Positions 1-7,845 of a stretch of 18,414 bases of DNA are shown piece after piece (the first letter of the stretch is position 1; each line of letters starts with the position of its first letter). A program made the translations under genes and the position numbers. The stretch spans positions 1 to 18,414 of the forward strand of contig NZ_CASEGO010000051.1 of assembly GCF_949287625.1 (NCBI RefSeq). Direction: 5' to 3'. The notes below the pieces were generated by a model. The model ran no database searches, was not told the origin of the DNA, and saw nothing but the letters and a program-made list of their open reading frames with translations. This DNA is from an uncultured Brachyspira sp. Its GTDB lineage: Bacteria; Spirochaetota; Brachyspiria; Brachyspirales; Brachyspiraceae.

Positions 1-165
1 CTGTGCATAATTTTTTTATATTATTATTATTTAAATTAAAATAAATTTTATAATATTTTTAATTTTTTTATTATTTTAATCAAATTTTCAATAAATATTA
101 TTATCAAATAAAATAAAAAATTATACAACATAACAAAACCATAAATTATATATATAATAATTAAC
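1..165. other. AT-only leader region without a gene
   Basis: This stretch is almost entirely A and T. I see no open reading frame with a ribosome binding site, no RNA gene and no convincing hairpin terminator. An upstream gene may end just outside the window. The frr promoter begins immediately after it. Confidence 0.6.
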
Positions 166-194
166 TTGACAATAGTATTATATTAAATTATAAT
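166..194 (+). promoter_or_regulatory. Consensus sigma70-type promoter for the frr operon
   Basis: A -35 box TTGACA (166-171) and a -10 box TATAAT (189-194) are separated by exactly 17 bases. Both boxes match the sigma70/SigA consensus perfectly. Transcription should start near base 201, giving a leader of about 40 bases with an AGAGG ribosome binding site at 224-228 before the frr ATG. The perfect match suggests high constitutive expression of frr-uppS-cdsA. Confidence 0.8.
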
Positions 195-239
195 TTATTA
201 AAGTAAAATTATTTAAAATTAAAAGAGGTTTTATTATCT

Positions 240-788
240 ATGTCAAAAGAATCGTATAAAGACAGAATGGAAAAAGCTATTTCAAGTTTGCAAAATGATC
301 TAAAAGGTATAAGAACAGGAAGAGCTAATGCTTCTATATTAGACGGAGTTAAAGTAGAGGCTTATGGAAGCAATATGCCGTTAAAACAGGTTGGAAATGT
401 TTCTACTCCAGATTCAAGAACTATTATGATACAGCCATTCGATAAAGGATTGGTTAGCGACATAGAAAAAGCTATATTGAAAGCTGATTTAGGTTTTAAT
501 CCTTTCAATGATGGCGGTAATATAAGAATAGTTGTTCCTGAACTTACAAAAGAAAGAAGAGAAGAATTAAAAAAAGGTGTAAGACATAGAGGCGAAGAAG
601 CTAAAATTGCTGTACGAAATATAAGAAGAGATGAAAATGATAAAATAAAAAAAGAATTAAAAGACAAAACAATCACTGAAGATGAATCAAAATCTCAGGA
701 GAAAAAAATACAAAATGAAACAGATGCCTACATCAAAAAAATAGATGAAATGATTAATACCAAAGAAAAAGAATTAGATACTATATGA
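240..788 (+). CDS. frr: Ribosome recycling factor
   Basis: Releases the 70S post-termination complex together with EF-G after a peptide is finished; cytoplasmic and normally essential. The 182-residue length fits the family, usually about 185. Hallmarks are IRTGRAN near residues 24-30 in the first long helix, a middle beta domain, PELTKERREELKK near residues 100-112 and VRNIRRDEND near 125-134, then a charged C-terminal helix. The start is supported by AGAGG at 224-228, eleven bases upstream. The last bases overlap the uppS start as ATGA (785-788), so the two are translationally coupled. The frr-uppS-cdsA order is common in bacteria. pyrH and tsf, often found just upstream, are not in the window. 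Confidence 0.97.
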   Translation: MSKESYKDRMEKAISSLQNDLKGIRTGRANASILDGVKVEAYGSNMPLKQVGNVSTPDSRTIMIQPFDKGLVSDIEKAILKADLGFNPFNDGGNIRIVVPELTKERREELKKGVRHRGEEAKIAVRNIRRDENDKIKKELKDKTITEDESKSQEKKIQNETDAYIKKIDEMINTKEKELDTI

Positions 789-1501
789 TTGAACAGAATA
801 CCCCAATACATGTAGCTATAATTATGGACGGCAATGGAAGATGGGCTAAAGCTCATAATAAAAGCAGAAGTTACGGACATAGAGCTGGAAGTGAAAACGT
901 AATTAATATAGTAGAAGCCTCTGGAGAGCTTAATATAAAATACTTAACTTTATATGCTTTCTCCACCGAAAATTGGAAAAGACCTGAAGAAGAAAAAAAA
1001 GCTCTTTTTCAATTATTAAAAGAATTCTATAAAAAAGAAATAAAAAGACTGATTTCTAATAATATACTGGTAAAACATATAGGAGATATTTCTGCTTTTC
1101 CCAAAGATACTATAAAAACTATAGAAGAAACAGAAAAAGAAACATTGGAAAAATGTAAAAATCCGATATTAACTGTAGTATTAGCTTTAAATTATGGTTT
1201 TAGAGATGAACTGAAAAATGCTGTAAAAAATATATGCTATGATGCTAAAAATAATAAAATAGATATAGAAAATATTGATGAAAACTTTATTCAAAATTAT
1301 CTATATACAAAAGATATGCCGGACCCAGATCTTATTATAAGAACGTCTGGAGAGGCTAGACTCAGCAATTTTCTTATGTATCAAGCCTCATACAGTGAGT
1401 TATATTTTACTGATGTATTATGGCCTGATTTCTCTAAAGAAGATTTTAAAAAAGCTATAGAAGAATATTCAAACAGAAATAGAAGATACGGAGGCCTATA
1501 A
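785..1501 (+). CDS. uppS: Isoprenyl transferase (undecaprenyl diphosphate synthase)
   Basis: A cis-prenyltransferase that elongates farnesyl diphosphate with isopentenyl diphosphate to make the C55 carrier for peptidoglycan and glycan synthesis; soluble but membrane-associated. Family marks in order: HVAIIMDGNGRWA (residues 9-21) with the Mg-binding catalytic Asp15, GHRAG (31-35), TLYAFSTENW (55-64), RTSGE (186-190), RLSNF (192-196) and YSELYFTDVLWPDF (203-216). The usual GEQRLSNF is GEARLSNF here, a mild change beside the diphosphate-binding arginines. Length 238 is typical. Its start overlaps the frr stop by four bases, and its end lies seven bases before cdsA. A GGAGG at 1490-1494, inside its last codons, probably serves as the cdsA ribosome binding site. 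Confidence 0.95.
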   Translation: MIEQNTPIHVAIIMDGNGRWAKAHNKSRSYGHRAGSENVINIVEASGELNIKYLTLYAFSTENWKRPEEEKKALFQLLKEFYKKEIKRLISNNILVKHIGDISAFPKDTIKTIEETEKETLEKCKNPILTVVLALNYGFRDELKNAVKNICYDAKNNKIDIENIDENFIQNYLYTKDMPDPDLIIRTSGEARLSNFLMYQASYSELYFTDVLWPDFSKEDFKKAIEEYSNRNRRYGGL

Positions 1502-1508
1502 TTTTATT

Positions 1509-2414
1509 ATGAAGAAAAGACTAATATCCGTAGCAGTTACATTGCCGCTCTTTACTATAATATTGCTTTATGATAAAGTTATTTCTCTGTTTCATTTGTT
1601 AATATTATCAATATCAATTTTTAGTGCCTCTGAAATATTTTATATGGCTAAAGTTCATAGACAAAAAAACTTAAGAACTGTTGTTGCCACTATGATAGCT
1701 ATGGTATTAGGTTATATCATAACTATTTGCGGTGTTAATATATTCAAAGGCGATTTTTCAGCACTTTATAAAATAATAGAAACAAAAAATCCTTCTATGG
1801 ATCTATCATTAGTTATGGTTTTTGCCTTAATAGCGGCACTATTTATCATAAATATATTTAAAGTTAATGTTTCAACTTTTGAAGAAAAAGGAAGAGCAAT
1901 ATTAACAGCCGTTTTCTGTTTTATATATGTAGGTTTGGGTGTGTGGCATATATCTCTTATGCGTTTTATGCCAAGCGGTAAATATTATATAGTTTTTATA
2001 TTATTATGTGCTTGGCTAAGTGATACTGGCGGATATGTAATAGGAAGAAAACTAGGAAAGCATAAACTTTCCAATAGTGCCTCTCCAAATAAAAGCTATG
2101 AGGGATTGGTTGGAATGTTTATATTTACAATACCTATAGGAATTTTATACTATTATCTATATTCTAAGGGATATTTGTCTCCAATACTTGGAAAAAATAT
2201 ACCAAACTTTACATTGCTGCAAATAATGCTATTAACTTCAATATTTACTGTAACTGGATTTCTTGGAGATATGGGTGAAAGTCTCATAAAAAGAATGTAT
2301 GATACCAAAGATTCAAGTAAATTATTTCCAGGTCATGGGGGAGTATTTGATATATTTGACAGCGTTATACTAACAGCCCCTATTTCGTATTATATATTTC
2401 TTATATTACAATAA
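1509..2414 (+). CDS. cdsA: Phosphatidate cytidylyltransferase (CDP-diglyceride synthase)
   Basis: An integral membrane enzyme that makes CDP-diacylglycerol from phosphatidic acid and CTP, the branch point for bacterial phospholipids. The 301-residue protein has several hydrophobic membrane segments (for example 8-42, 56-80, 100-117, 130-150, 160-172, 200-217, 235-252 and 285-300). It ends in the family signature: SDTGGYVIGR (171-180), SPNKSYEG (192-199) and SLIKRMYDTKD...PGHGG (258-278). The signature normally continues D-R-x-D with the last Asp binding metal. Here it reads D281-I-F-D284, so both Asp residues remain but the Arg is Ile. GGAGG at 1490-1494 is the likely ribosome binding site. 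It is third in the frr operon. I see no clear hairpin terminator in the 104 bases after it. Confidence 0.93.
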   Translation: MKKRLISVAVTLPLFTIILLYDKVISLFHLLILSISIFSASEIFYMAKVHRQKNLRTVVATMIAMVLGYIITICGVNIFKGDFSALYKIIETKNPSMDLSLVMVFALIAALFIINIFKVNVSTFEEKGRAILTAVFCFIYVGLGVWHISLMRFMPSGKYYIVFILLCAWLSDTGGYVIGRKLGKHKLSNSASPNKSYEGLVGMFIFTIPIGILYYYLYSKGYLSPILGKNIPNFTLLQIMLLTSIFTVTGFLGDMGESLIKRMYDTKDSSKLFPGHGGVFDIFDSVILTAPISYYIFLILQ

Positions 2415-2459
2415 ATTTGTAAAAAATACATATTATTAACCTTTTTTAAATCAATAAAA

Positions 2460-2502
2460 TTGCTTTTTACAATATAAGTAGTATAATAAATTTACTTATA
2501 TT
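2460..2502 (+). promoter_or_regulatory. Promoter of binding-protein gene 1 with a palindrome around the -10 box
   Basis: TTGCTT (2460-2465), a 16-base spacer and TATAAT (2482-2487) form a good sigma70-type promoter. A perfect 10-base inverted repeat, AATATAAGTA (2471-2480) and TACTTATATT (2493-2502), surrounds the -10 box with a 12-base centre. It lies mostly upstream of the expected start of transcription, so it would act as DNA, like a repressor operator, rather than as an RNA hairpin. A strong AAGGAG ribosome binding site follows at 2506-2511. The promoter is well supported; the operator role is inference. Confidence 0.6.
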
Positions 2503-2518
2503 ACTAAGGAGTTATCAT

Positions 2519-3844
2519 ATGAAACATTATTTAAATCTGTTTCTAATCACTTTATTTTCTATAGTTCTTTTTTCATGTAATGGTGCAGAAAAAAAACAGG
2601 CTGAAATAGTAAAGCTGCCTGCCATAGATGAAAATACTGAAACAGAACTTATTGTATGGGGTTGGAATGTAGCTGCCAAAGCATTAGAAGAAACGGCAAA
2701 AACATTCAATGAAAAATATCCTAAAATAAAAATCACTGTACAGGAATTCGGCGGAGCAGGACAATTATATGAAAAAGCAGGAGTTGTATTATCTTCAGGA
2801 CAAGGTGTTCCAGATATTATGCAGCTTGAAAGTGATTATGTTCAAACTTATGCAGAAACTTATCCTCAATATTTTTTAGATTTAAAATCATTAGCTCCAA
2901 AAGATATTGATATAAAAGTTGACCCTTCTAAAGTATCTACAAGCTATGACACAGAAGGAAAATTAGTAGCTATAGCTTGGGATTCTGGTCCTGTAGTAGT
3001 ATTTTATAGAGCAGATTTATTTAAAGAAGCTGGAATTGATCCTAACAGCATAACTACTTATGATGAATATATAGCTGCTGGAAAAAAATTCCAAGAAAAA
3101 TTTCCTAATATGAAATTCCTAGGAAATATGTTCATTCAAGATGACGGAGTATGGAGAAATTTGATGGTTCAAAATAATACATACTACTTAAATAGAAACG
3201 GAGAGGTTACTATATCTTCCCCAGCTGCTATAGAAAGCACAAAAGTATTAAGAAGTTTCTTAGATGAAGGTATAATGGCTAATACTGTTAATTGGGACGG
3301 TTCTATTAGAGCTAATAAAAGCGGAGAAGTAGCTACTTATATATCTGGAGCTTGGTGGGCTGGTACTATAAAAGACCAAATGCCAGAAATGAAAGGAAAA
3401 TGGGGTATTATGCCTATGCCTGCTTATTCTAAAGGAGGAGTTAGAGCCTCTTCTCATGGCGGTTCTACTTTAACAATTACAGCTTCAGATCCTATAAAAC
3501 AGGCTGCTGCTTGGGCTTTTATAGAACATTCTTTATTAAATGTAGACAATCAATTACTTATGTATAAAAATTACGGCTTGTTCCCATCATATTTGCCTGT
3601 TTATGATGATGCTAGATTCCAAGAGGCTGATGAATATTTCGGAGAAGGATTTAACCAAATGTTAGGTGATATAACTAAACAGATACCTGCTGCTATTTAT
3701 ACTTCATCTGATTACTCTGAAATTCGTAATATATGCGTTGCTGCCTATGAAGCCATTTTAAATAATAATGCTGATATACAAAAAACTTTAGATGATGCTG
3801 CTGTGCAAATAAGCGGTGCTACTGGAAGAAAAATAGCAAAATAA
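2519..3844 (+). CDS. Carbohydrate ABC transporter substrate-binding lipoprotein 1
   Basis: An extracellular solute-binding protein of family 1 (MsmE/UgpB/AraN-like), anchored to the membrane by a lipid and presenting a sugar to the permease pair downstream. The signal peptide ends in the lipobox LFSC with the lipidated Cys20. Mature features include TETELIVWGWN (40-50), SSGQGVPDIMQLE (92-104), AWDSGPVVVFYR (153-164), QDDGVWR (207-213), a WW-containing segment (277-283) before KDQMPEMKGKWG, and W332 in KQAAAWAFIEHS. The last residues are ISGATGRKIAK. Length 441 is usual. It is first of three tandem paralogues and most similar by eye to the third. AAGGAG at 2506-2511, seven bases before ATG, sets the start, and the gene ends in tandem TAA TAA. 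The substrate cannot be told from sequence. Confidence 0.92.
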   Translation: MKHYLNLFLITLFSIVLFSCNGAEKKQAEIVKLPAIDENTETELIVWGWNVAAKALEETAKTFNEKYPKIKITVQEFGGAGQLYEKAGVVLSSGQGVPDIMQLESDYVQTYAETYPQYFLDLKSLAPKDIDIKVDPSKVSTSYDTEGKLVAIAWDSGPVVVFYRADLFKEAGIDPNSITTYDEYIAAGKKFQEKFPNMKFLGNMFIQDDGVWRNLMVQNNTYYLNRNGEVTISSPAAIESTKVLRSFLDEGIMANTVNWDGSIRANKSGEVATYISGAWWAGTIKDQMPEMKGKWGIMPMPAYSKGGVRASSHGGSTLTITASDPIKQAAAWAFIEHSLLNVDNQLLMYKNYGLFPSYLPVYDDARFQEADEYFGEGFNQMLGDITKQIPAAIYTSSDYSEIRNICVAAYEAILNNNADIQKTLDDAAVQISGATGRKIAK

Positions 3845-3911
3845 TAATATAAAATATTAATATTTATAAAAAACACTTATAATATTTAATATTTATTAAT
3901 AGGAGTTTATT

Positions 3912-5231
3912 ATGATAAAAAAATTATTTATTATGATTTTTATTGCTTCTATATTATTAATATCCTGCAATAATAAAAATCAGACTTCCACAAAAACCGT
4001 TACAGAACTTCCAGTCATAGACGAAAATACAGAAACTGAGATAACTGTATGGGCTTGGAATGTTGCTGCTAAAGCATTAATGGAAACTGCAAAAATATTT
4101 AATGAAAAATACCCTAAAATAAAAGTTAATGTTCAAGAATTTGGATTAGCTCAAAATGTATATGAAAGATATGGAGTAATATTATCTTCAGGCAATGGTG
4201 TTCCAGATATTATACAAATAGAAAGTGATTACATACAAACATATGCCGAAAGCTATCCTCAGTATTTTTTTGATATGAAAGATTATATTGATATTGAAGG
4301 TGTAGTAGATCCTTCTAAAATTGCTTCAAGCTATGATAGTACTGGAAAATTGGTATCTATACCTTGGGACTCTGGTCCTGTAGTAATGTTTTATAGAATA
4401 GATATGTTTGAGGAAGCAGGAATAGACCCTAACTCTATCATTACTTTTGATGACTATATTAAAGCAGGAAAAAAATTGCAGGAAAAATTTCCTAATGTAT
4501 ATATGACAGGACTTCCTTTTACTCAAGATGAAAATTTATATAGAGCGTTATTAATAGCTAATAAATCATATTATTTAAATGCTAAAGGCGAAATAACAGT
4601 ATCATCAGCAAAAGCAGCAGAAACTCTTACAATGATAAAGACACTTATTGATGAGGGAATAGCCAAAAATGTTGTTAACTGGGACGGTTCTATAGTGGCC
4701 AATAAAAATGGAGAAGTTGCTTCATATATGATTGGAGGCTGGTGGGGAGGCACCATAAAAGATCAAATGCCTGAAATGAAAGGAAAATGGGGAATTATGC
4801 CTATACCTGCTCTTAATAATGATGCCGTAAGAGCTTCATCATCAGGCGGTGCTGGATTATCAATAACAGCTACCGATCCAATTAAACAAGCTGCAGCTTT
4901 AGAATTCATAAAAGAAAGTTTAATGGATGTAGACAATCAGATTATGATGTACGAACAATTTAGTTTATTCCCTTCATATCTGCCCGCTTATGATGACCCT
5001 AGATTCTTAAAATCTGATGAATATTTTGGAGATAATTTTAATAAAATATTAGCAGATGTGACAAAACAAATCCCTAATGTTATATATAATTCTGATGATT
5101 TTGCTGAAATTAGAAATACAGTTGTAAGTACTTATGAAGATGTCATAAACAATAATAAGGATATAACATCAGCATTAGAAGAAGCAGCAAATCAAATAAG
5201 CGGTGCTACTGGAAGAAAAATAGCAAAATAA
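3912..5231 (+). CDS. Carbohydrate ABC transporter substrate-binding lipoprotein 2
   Basis: The second of the three paralogous family 1 binding proteins, 439 residues. It is a lipoprotein: the hydrophobic signal ends in LISC with Cys19. It keeps the framework of its neighbours (TETEITVWAWN, AKALMETAKIFNEKYP, PWDSGPVVMFYR, KDQMPEMKGKWG and the C-terminal ISGATGRKIAK). It differs where the ligand is expected: QDENLYRALL for QDDGVWRNLM, SSSGGAGLSIT for SSHGGSTLTIT, and Leu where protein 1 has W332. AGGAG at 3901-3905 supports the start. The 67 bases after gene 1 contain a TATAAT (3878-3883) but no clear -35, so it is probably co-transcribed with gene 1. The strong terminator at 5254-5287 ends the unit. 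A different or broader sugar preference is inference. Confidence 0.92.
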   Translation: MIKKLFIMIFIASILLISCNNKNQTSTKTVTELPVIDENTETEITVWAWNVAAKALMETAKIFNEKYPKIKVNVQEFGLAQNVYERYGVILSSGNGVPDIIQIESDYIQTYAESYPQYFFDMKDYIDIEGVVDPSKIASSYDSTGKLVSIPWDSGPVVMFYRIDMFEEAGIDPNSIITFDDYIKAGKKLQEKFPNVYMTGLPFTQDENLYRALLIANKSYYLNAKGEITVSSAKAAETLTMIKTLIDEGIAKNVVNWDGSIVANKNGEVASYMIGGWWGGTIKDQMPEMKGKWGIMPIPALNNDAVRASSSGGAGLSITATDPIKQAAALEFIKESLMDVDNQIMMYEQFSLFPSYLPAYDDPRFLKSDEYFGDNFNKILADVTKQIPNVIYNSDDFAEIRNTVVSTYEDVINNNKDITSALEEAANQISGATGRKIAK

Positions 5232-5253
5232 TAATATTATAATTAAATAATAT

Positions 5254-5287
5254 AAGCGTTCTGTCTAATAATGCAGGACGCTTTTTT
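5254..5287 (+). terminator. Intrinsic terminator after binding-protein gene 2
   Basis: A ten-base-pair stem (5254-5263 with 5274-5283, one G-U pair), a ten-base loop and a run of six T (5282-5287) form a textbook Rho-independent terminator. It isolates binding proteins 1 and 2 from binding protein 3 and the permeases, so the two halves of the locus can be expressed separately. Confidence 0.88.
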
Positions 5288-5463
5288 ATTTATAGCATTA
5301 TAAAAAACATACCAGATTAATATGGAAATTTAATTGCTTGAGTTATTATAAAAGAGTAATATAATAATCTTATATATAATTAATAGTCTATTTTTTAGAA
5401 GTTAAATCTTAATGAAAATATATCTTTTCATAAAAAATAATATGATATCGCTCTATTTTCAAA

Positions 5464-5510
5464 TTGATTTTTCTATTAAATATTACTATAATATAAGATA
5501 TAATAAATTA
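5464..5510 (+). promoter_or_regulatory. Promoter region of binding-protein gene 3
   Basis: TTGATT (5464-5469), a 17-base spacer and TATAAT (5487-5492) make a good promoter. A second TATAAT (5499-5504) lies in a block, AATATAAG-N-TATAATAAATT (5490-5509), that closely matches the gene 1 promoter (AATATAAG-N3-TATAATAAATT, 2471-2492). This suggests that the upstream region was duplicated with the gene. The ribosome binding site AGGAG is at 5512-5516. A third possible promoter, TTGAGT-16-TATAAT, lies further upstream at 5338-5365. The rest of 5288-5463 holds only AT-rich sequence with a weak 7-bp hairpin (5412-5431). Confidence 0.6.
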
Positions 5511-5522
5511 TAGGAGTACTTT

Positions 5523-6854
5523 ATGATTAAGAACTACTTTTATCGTCTATTAATGGTATCGATTACAGTAATTATGCTCTCCTGCTCTGGAAATAATGCA
5601 GCAGAACAAACTGAAGTGAACTTACCAATAATAGATCCAGATACTGAGACCGAACTTACAGTTTGGGGCTGGAATGTAGCTGCTAAAGCATTAATGGAAA
5701 CAGCAAAAACATTTAATGAAAAATACCCTAAAATAAAAATTAATGTTCAGGAATTTGGCGGTCCGCCTCAATTATATGAAAAAGCAGGTGTTGTATTATC
5801 TTCAGGTCAGGGAATACCAGATATAATGCAGATAGAAAGCGATTTCATTCAAACTTATTCTGAAACCTACCCTCAAAGATTTTTAGATTTAAAAACTTTA
5901 GTTCCTACAAATTTTAACTCTATTGTAGACCCATCAAAAGTTCCTACAAGTTATGATACTGAAGGAAAACTAACTTCTATACCTTGGGATTCAGGTCCTG
6001 TAGTAATATATTATAGAGAAGATTTATTCAAAGAAGCGGGAATAGATCCTAACACCATTGAAACTTATGATGATTTAATTGCAGCTGGAAAAGACTTGCA
6101 GGCAAAACTACCTAATGTAAAATTAACTGGTTTCAGCTTTACTCAAGATGACGGTGTATGGAGAACTTTAATGGTTCAAAATAATATATACTATCTTGAT
6201 ACAAACGGAAATATTACTCTATCATCCCCAAGAGCTGTAGAAAGTATGCAGCTTGTAAAAAGATTAATATATGAAGGACTAGTATTAAACACAGTAAACT
6301 GGGATACTGGAATAAGAGCACATAAAAACGGAGAAATAGCTATGAGCTTTAACGGCGGCTGGTGGGGCGGCACTATGAAAGATCAAATGCCTGAAATGTC
6401 TGGTAAATGGAGAGCTATGGAAATACCTGCTTATACTCAAGGCGGAGTAAGAGCCTCTTCTTTAGGCGGTTCTACTCTTACTATAACTGCTACAGACCCT
6501 ATTAAACAGGCTGCTGCTTAGGCTTTTATAGAACATTCTCTTCTTAATACTGACAGTCAGCTTTTAATGTATGAAAAATACGGACTTTTCCCTTCTTATC
6601 TTCCTGCTTATGAAGATGAAAGATTCTTACAGCCTGATCCTTATTTCGGAAATCAAAACTATAATGAACTGTTAGGTAAAGTTACTAAAAATATACCTCC
6701 TGCTTTATACAATTCTGATGATTATTATGATTTAAGAAATGTAGCAGTAAGTGCATATGAGGAGATTATAAATAATAATTCTGATATACAGGAAACTTTG
6801 GATGCAGCTGCTCAGCAGGCAAACAGTATAACTGGAAGAAAAATAATAAAATAA
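5523..6854 (+). pseudogene. Substrate-binding lipoprotein 3, interrupted by one in-frame TAG
   Basis: The third family 1 sugar-binding paralogue. The frame from 5523 to 6854 encodes a complete 443-codon protein except for one amber codon at 6519-6521 (codon 333). Gene 1 has TGG (W332) at the same place, within KQAAA-W-AFIEHSLLN, so one G-to-A change explains it. The reading frame continues intact and conserved after it (AFIEHSLLN, YGLFPSYLPAYEDERF, TGRKIIK). The signal peptide ends in LSC with Cys21. AGGAG at 5512-5516 supports the start. Translation as read would stop after 332 residues and lose about 110 residues of the C-terminal lobe. The ATG at 6567 has no ribosome binding site. It could be a very recent pseudogene, a sequencing error or a readthrough gene. 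TAG is the normal stop of two other genes here (the CDF and the propeller-like gene), which argues against general reassignment. Confidence 0.85.
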
Positions 6855-6922
6855 TAATTTTTATTACTAGTAACAAAATAGAATTAAAAATTTAATAATT
6901 TTATTAAAAATTATATTTATAC

Positions 6923-6953
6923 GGTATTAAAAAATCATTTAATACCATATAAT
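6923..6953 (+). promoter_or_regulatory. Inverted repeat and -10-like box upstream of the permease genes
   Basis: A perfect 9-base inverted repeat, GGTATTAAA (6923-6931) and TTTAATACC (6938-6946), has a 6-base loop. It is followed directly by TATAAT (6948-6953). No T-run follows, so it is not a terminator. It could be an operator beside a weak promoter, or a hairpin that sets message stability between the binding-protein and permease parts of one transcript. No good -35 box is visible at the right spacing. Confidence 0.4.
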
Positions 6954-6973
6954 CTTATAAAATAAAAAATAAT

Positions 6974-6980
6974 AAGGAGG
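6974..6980 (+). promoter_or_regulatory. Full-strength Shine-Dalgarno of permease gene 1
   Basis: AAGGAGG is complementary to the 3' end of 16S rRNA and lies seven bases before the ATG at 6988. It is the strongest ribosome binding site in the window and fixes this start. It may compensate for weak mRNA supply from upstream. Confidence 0.8.
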
Positions 6981-6987
6981 GCGGCAG

Positions 6988-7845
6988 ATGCAATTAAAGA
7001 AAAATATTACCCCATGGCTCTTTATTGCTCCAGCTTTAATATTTATAGTTTTATTCAGCATATATCCGCTTATAGAAACTATATTCCTAAGCTTTATGAC
7101 TCAAACCAGAGGTCATTTAGTATTTAACGGCATTAATAATTTCAAAAGATTATTTTCAGATCAATACTTTTACGTATCTTTAAAAAACTCTTTAATATAT
7201 TTAATTATACAAGTTCCTATAATGACATTATTAGCTATAGTTCTTTCTATAGCACTTCATAGAGGAATTACAAAATTAAAAGGATTATACAGAACAGTAT
7301 TTTTTATACCATTTATTGTAGAATCTGTAGCATACAGTTTAATATTTGTAATACTATTTCAGGAAAGAGGAGTAATAAATTATTTATTATCTTTATTTAA
7401 TTTACAGCCAGTTATGTGGCTTACTCAGACTTGGCCTGCTAGAATAGTAATAATGCTTATAATGACTTGGAGATGGACTGGATATAATATGATTATAATA
7501 TTGGCTGGACTTCAGGGAATACCAGAAGATTATTATGAAGCTGCTACTATTGACGGAGCTAATGCTTGGCAGCAGTTTGTTCATATTACAATTCCAATGC
7601 TTAAGCCTGTTATATTATTCTCTACCATACTATCAACTATAGGTACTCTAAACCTATTTACAGAGCCTTACCTTCTAACAAACGGAGGACCTAATAATTC
7701 AACTATAAGTTTGGGATTATACATATACAGACAGGCATTCCAATCTATTAACTTAACTTATGCTGCTACAATATCAGTGGCTATACTTGTAATAGTAGGA
7801 TTTCTTTCTAGGCTTCAATTGAAATTTGGAGGGGATAAAAAATGA
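6988..7845 (+). CDS. Carbohydrate ABC transporter permease 1 (MalF/AraP type)
   Basis: A cytoplasmic-membrane permease subunit that forms the translocation path with the next gene product. The 285-residue protein has about six hydrophobic helices (near 10-32, 66-88, 105-127, 150-172, 200-222 and 252-275). It carries the ABC permease coupling motif EAATIDGANAW...IPMLKP, with EAA at 184-186 and Gly190, the loop that contacts the ATPase. Short MalF-like proteins of about 290 residues without the long periplasmic insert are typical of oligosaccharide CUT1 importers. Its last bases overlap permease 2 as ATGA (7842-7845), which indicates translational coupling. No ATPase gene is in the locus, as in systems that share an MsmK/UgpC-type subunit. 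Confidence 0.95.
   Translation: MQLKKNITPWLFIAPALIFIVLFSIYPLIETIFLSFMTQTRGHLVFNGINNFKRLFSDQYFYVSLKNSLIYLIIQVPIMTLLAIVLSIALHRGITKLKGLYRTVFFIPFIVESVAYSLIFVILFQERGVINYLLSLFNLQPVMWLTQTWPARIVIMLIMTWRWTGYNMIIILAGLQGIPEDYYEAATIDGANAWQQFVHITIPMLKPVILFSTILSTIGTLNLFTEPYLLTNGGPNNSTISLGLYIYRQAFQSINLTYAATISVAILVIVGFLSRLQLKFGGDKK

Noticed and set aside
362..676. Open frame of 104 codons on the minus strand inside frr
   Set aside because: Antisense shadow of a clear frr gene with no recognisable features or ribosome binding site; likewise the other short antisense frames across the window.
3852..3865. 14-base palindrome between binding-protein genes 1 and 2 as an operator
   Set aside because: It is purely A/T, of a size expected by chance in this composition, and not placed at a recognisable promoter.
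5412..5513. Small open frame of 33 codons ending at the ribosome binding site of binding-protein gene 3
   Set aside because: No ribosome binding site, low-complexity Ile/Tyr/Asn/Lys composition expected from random AT-rich DNA, and no similarity that I recognise.
6519..6521. TAG recoded as an amino acid across this genome
   Set aside because: TAG is used as the ordinary stop of the CDF gene (14975-14977) and the propeller-like gene (13884-13886), so general reassignment is unlikely; site-specific readthrough remains open.
6567..6854. Separate 95-residue gene after the TAG in binding-protein gene 3
   Set aside because: It is the continuation of the same frame, matches the C-terminal lobe of the paralogues, and its first ATG (aligned to an internal Met) has no ribosome binding site.
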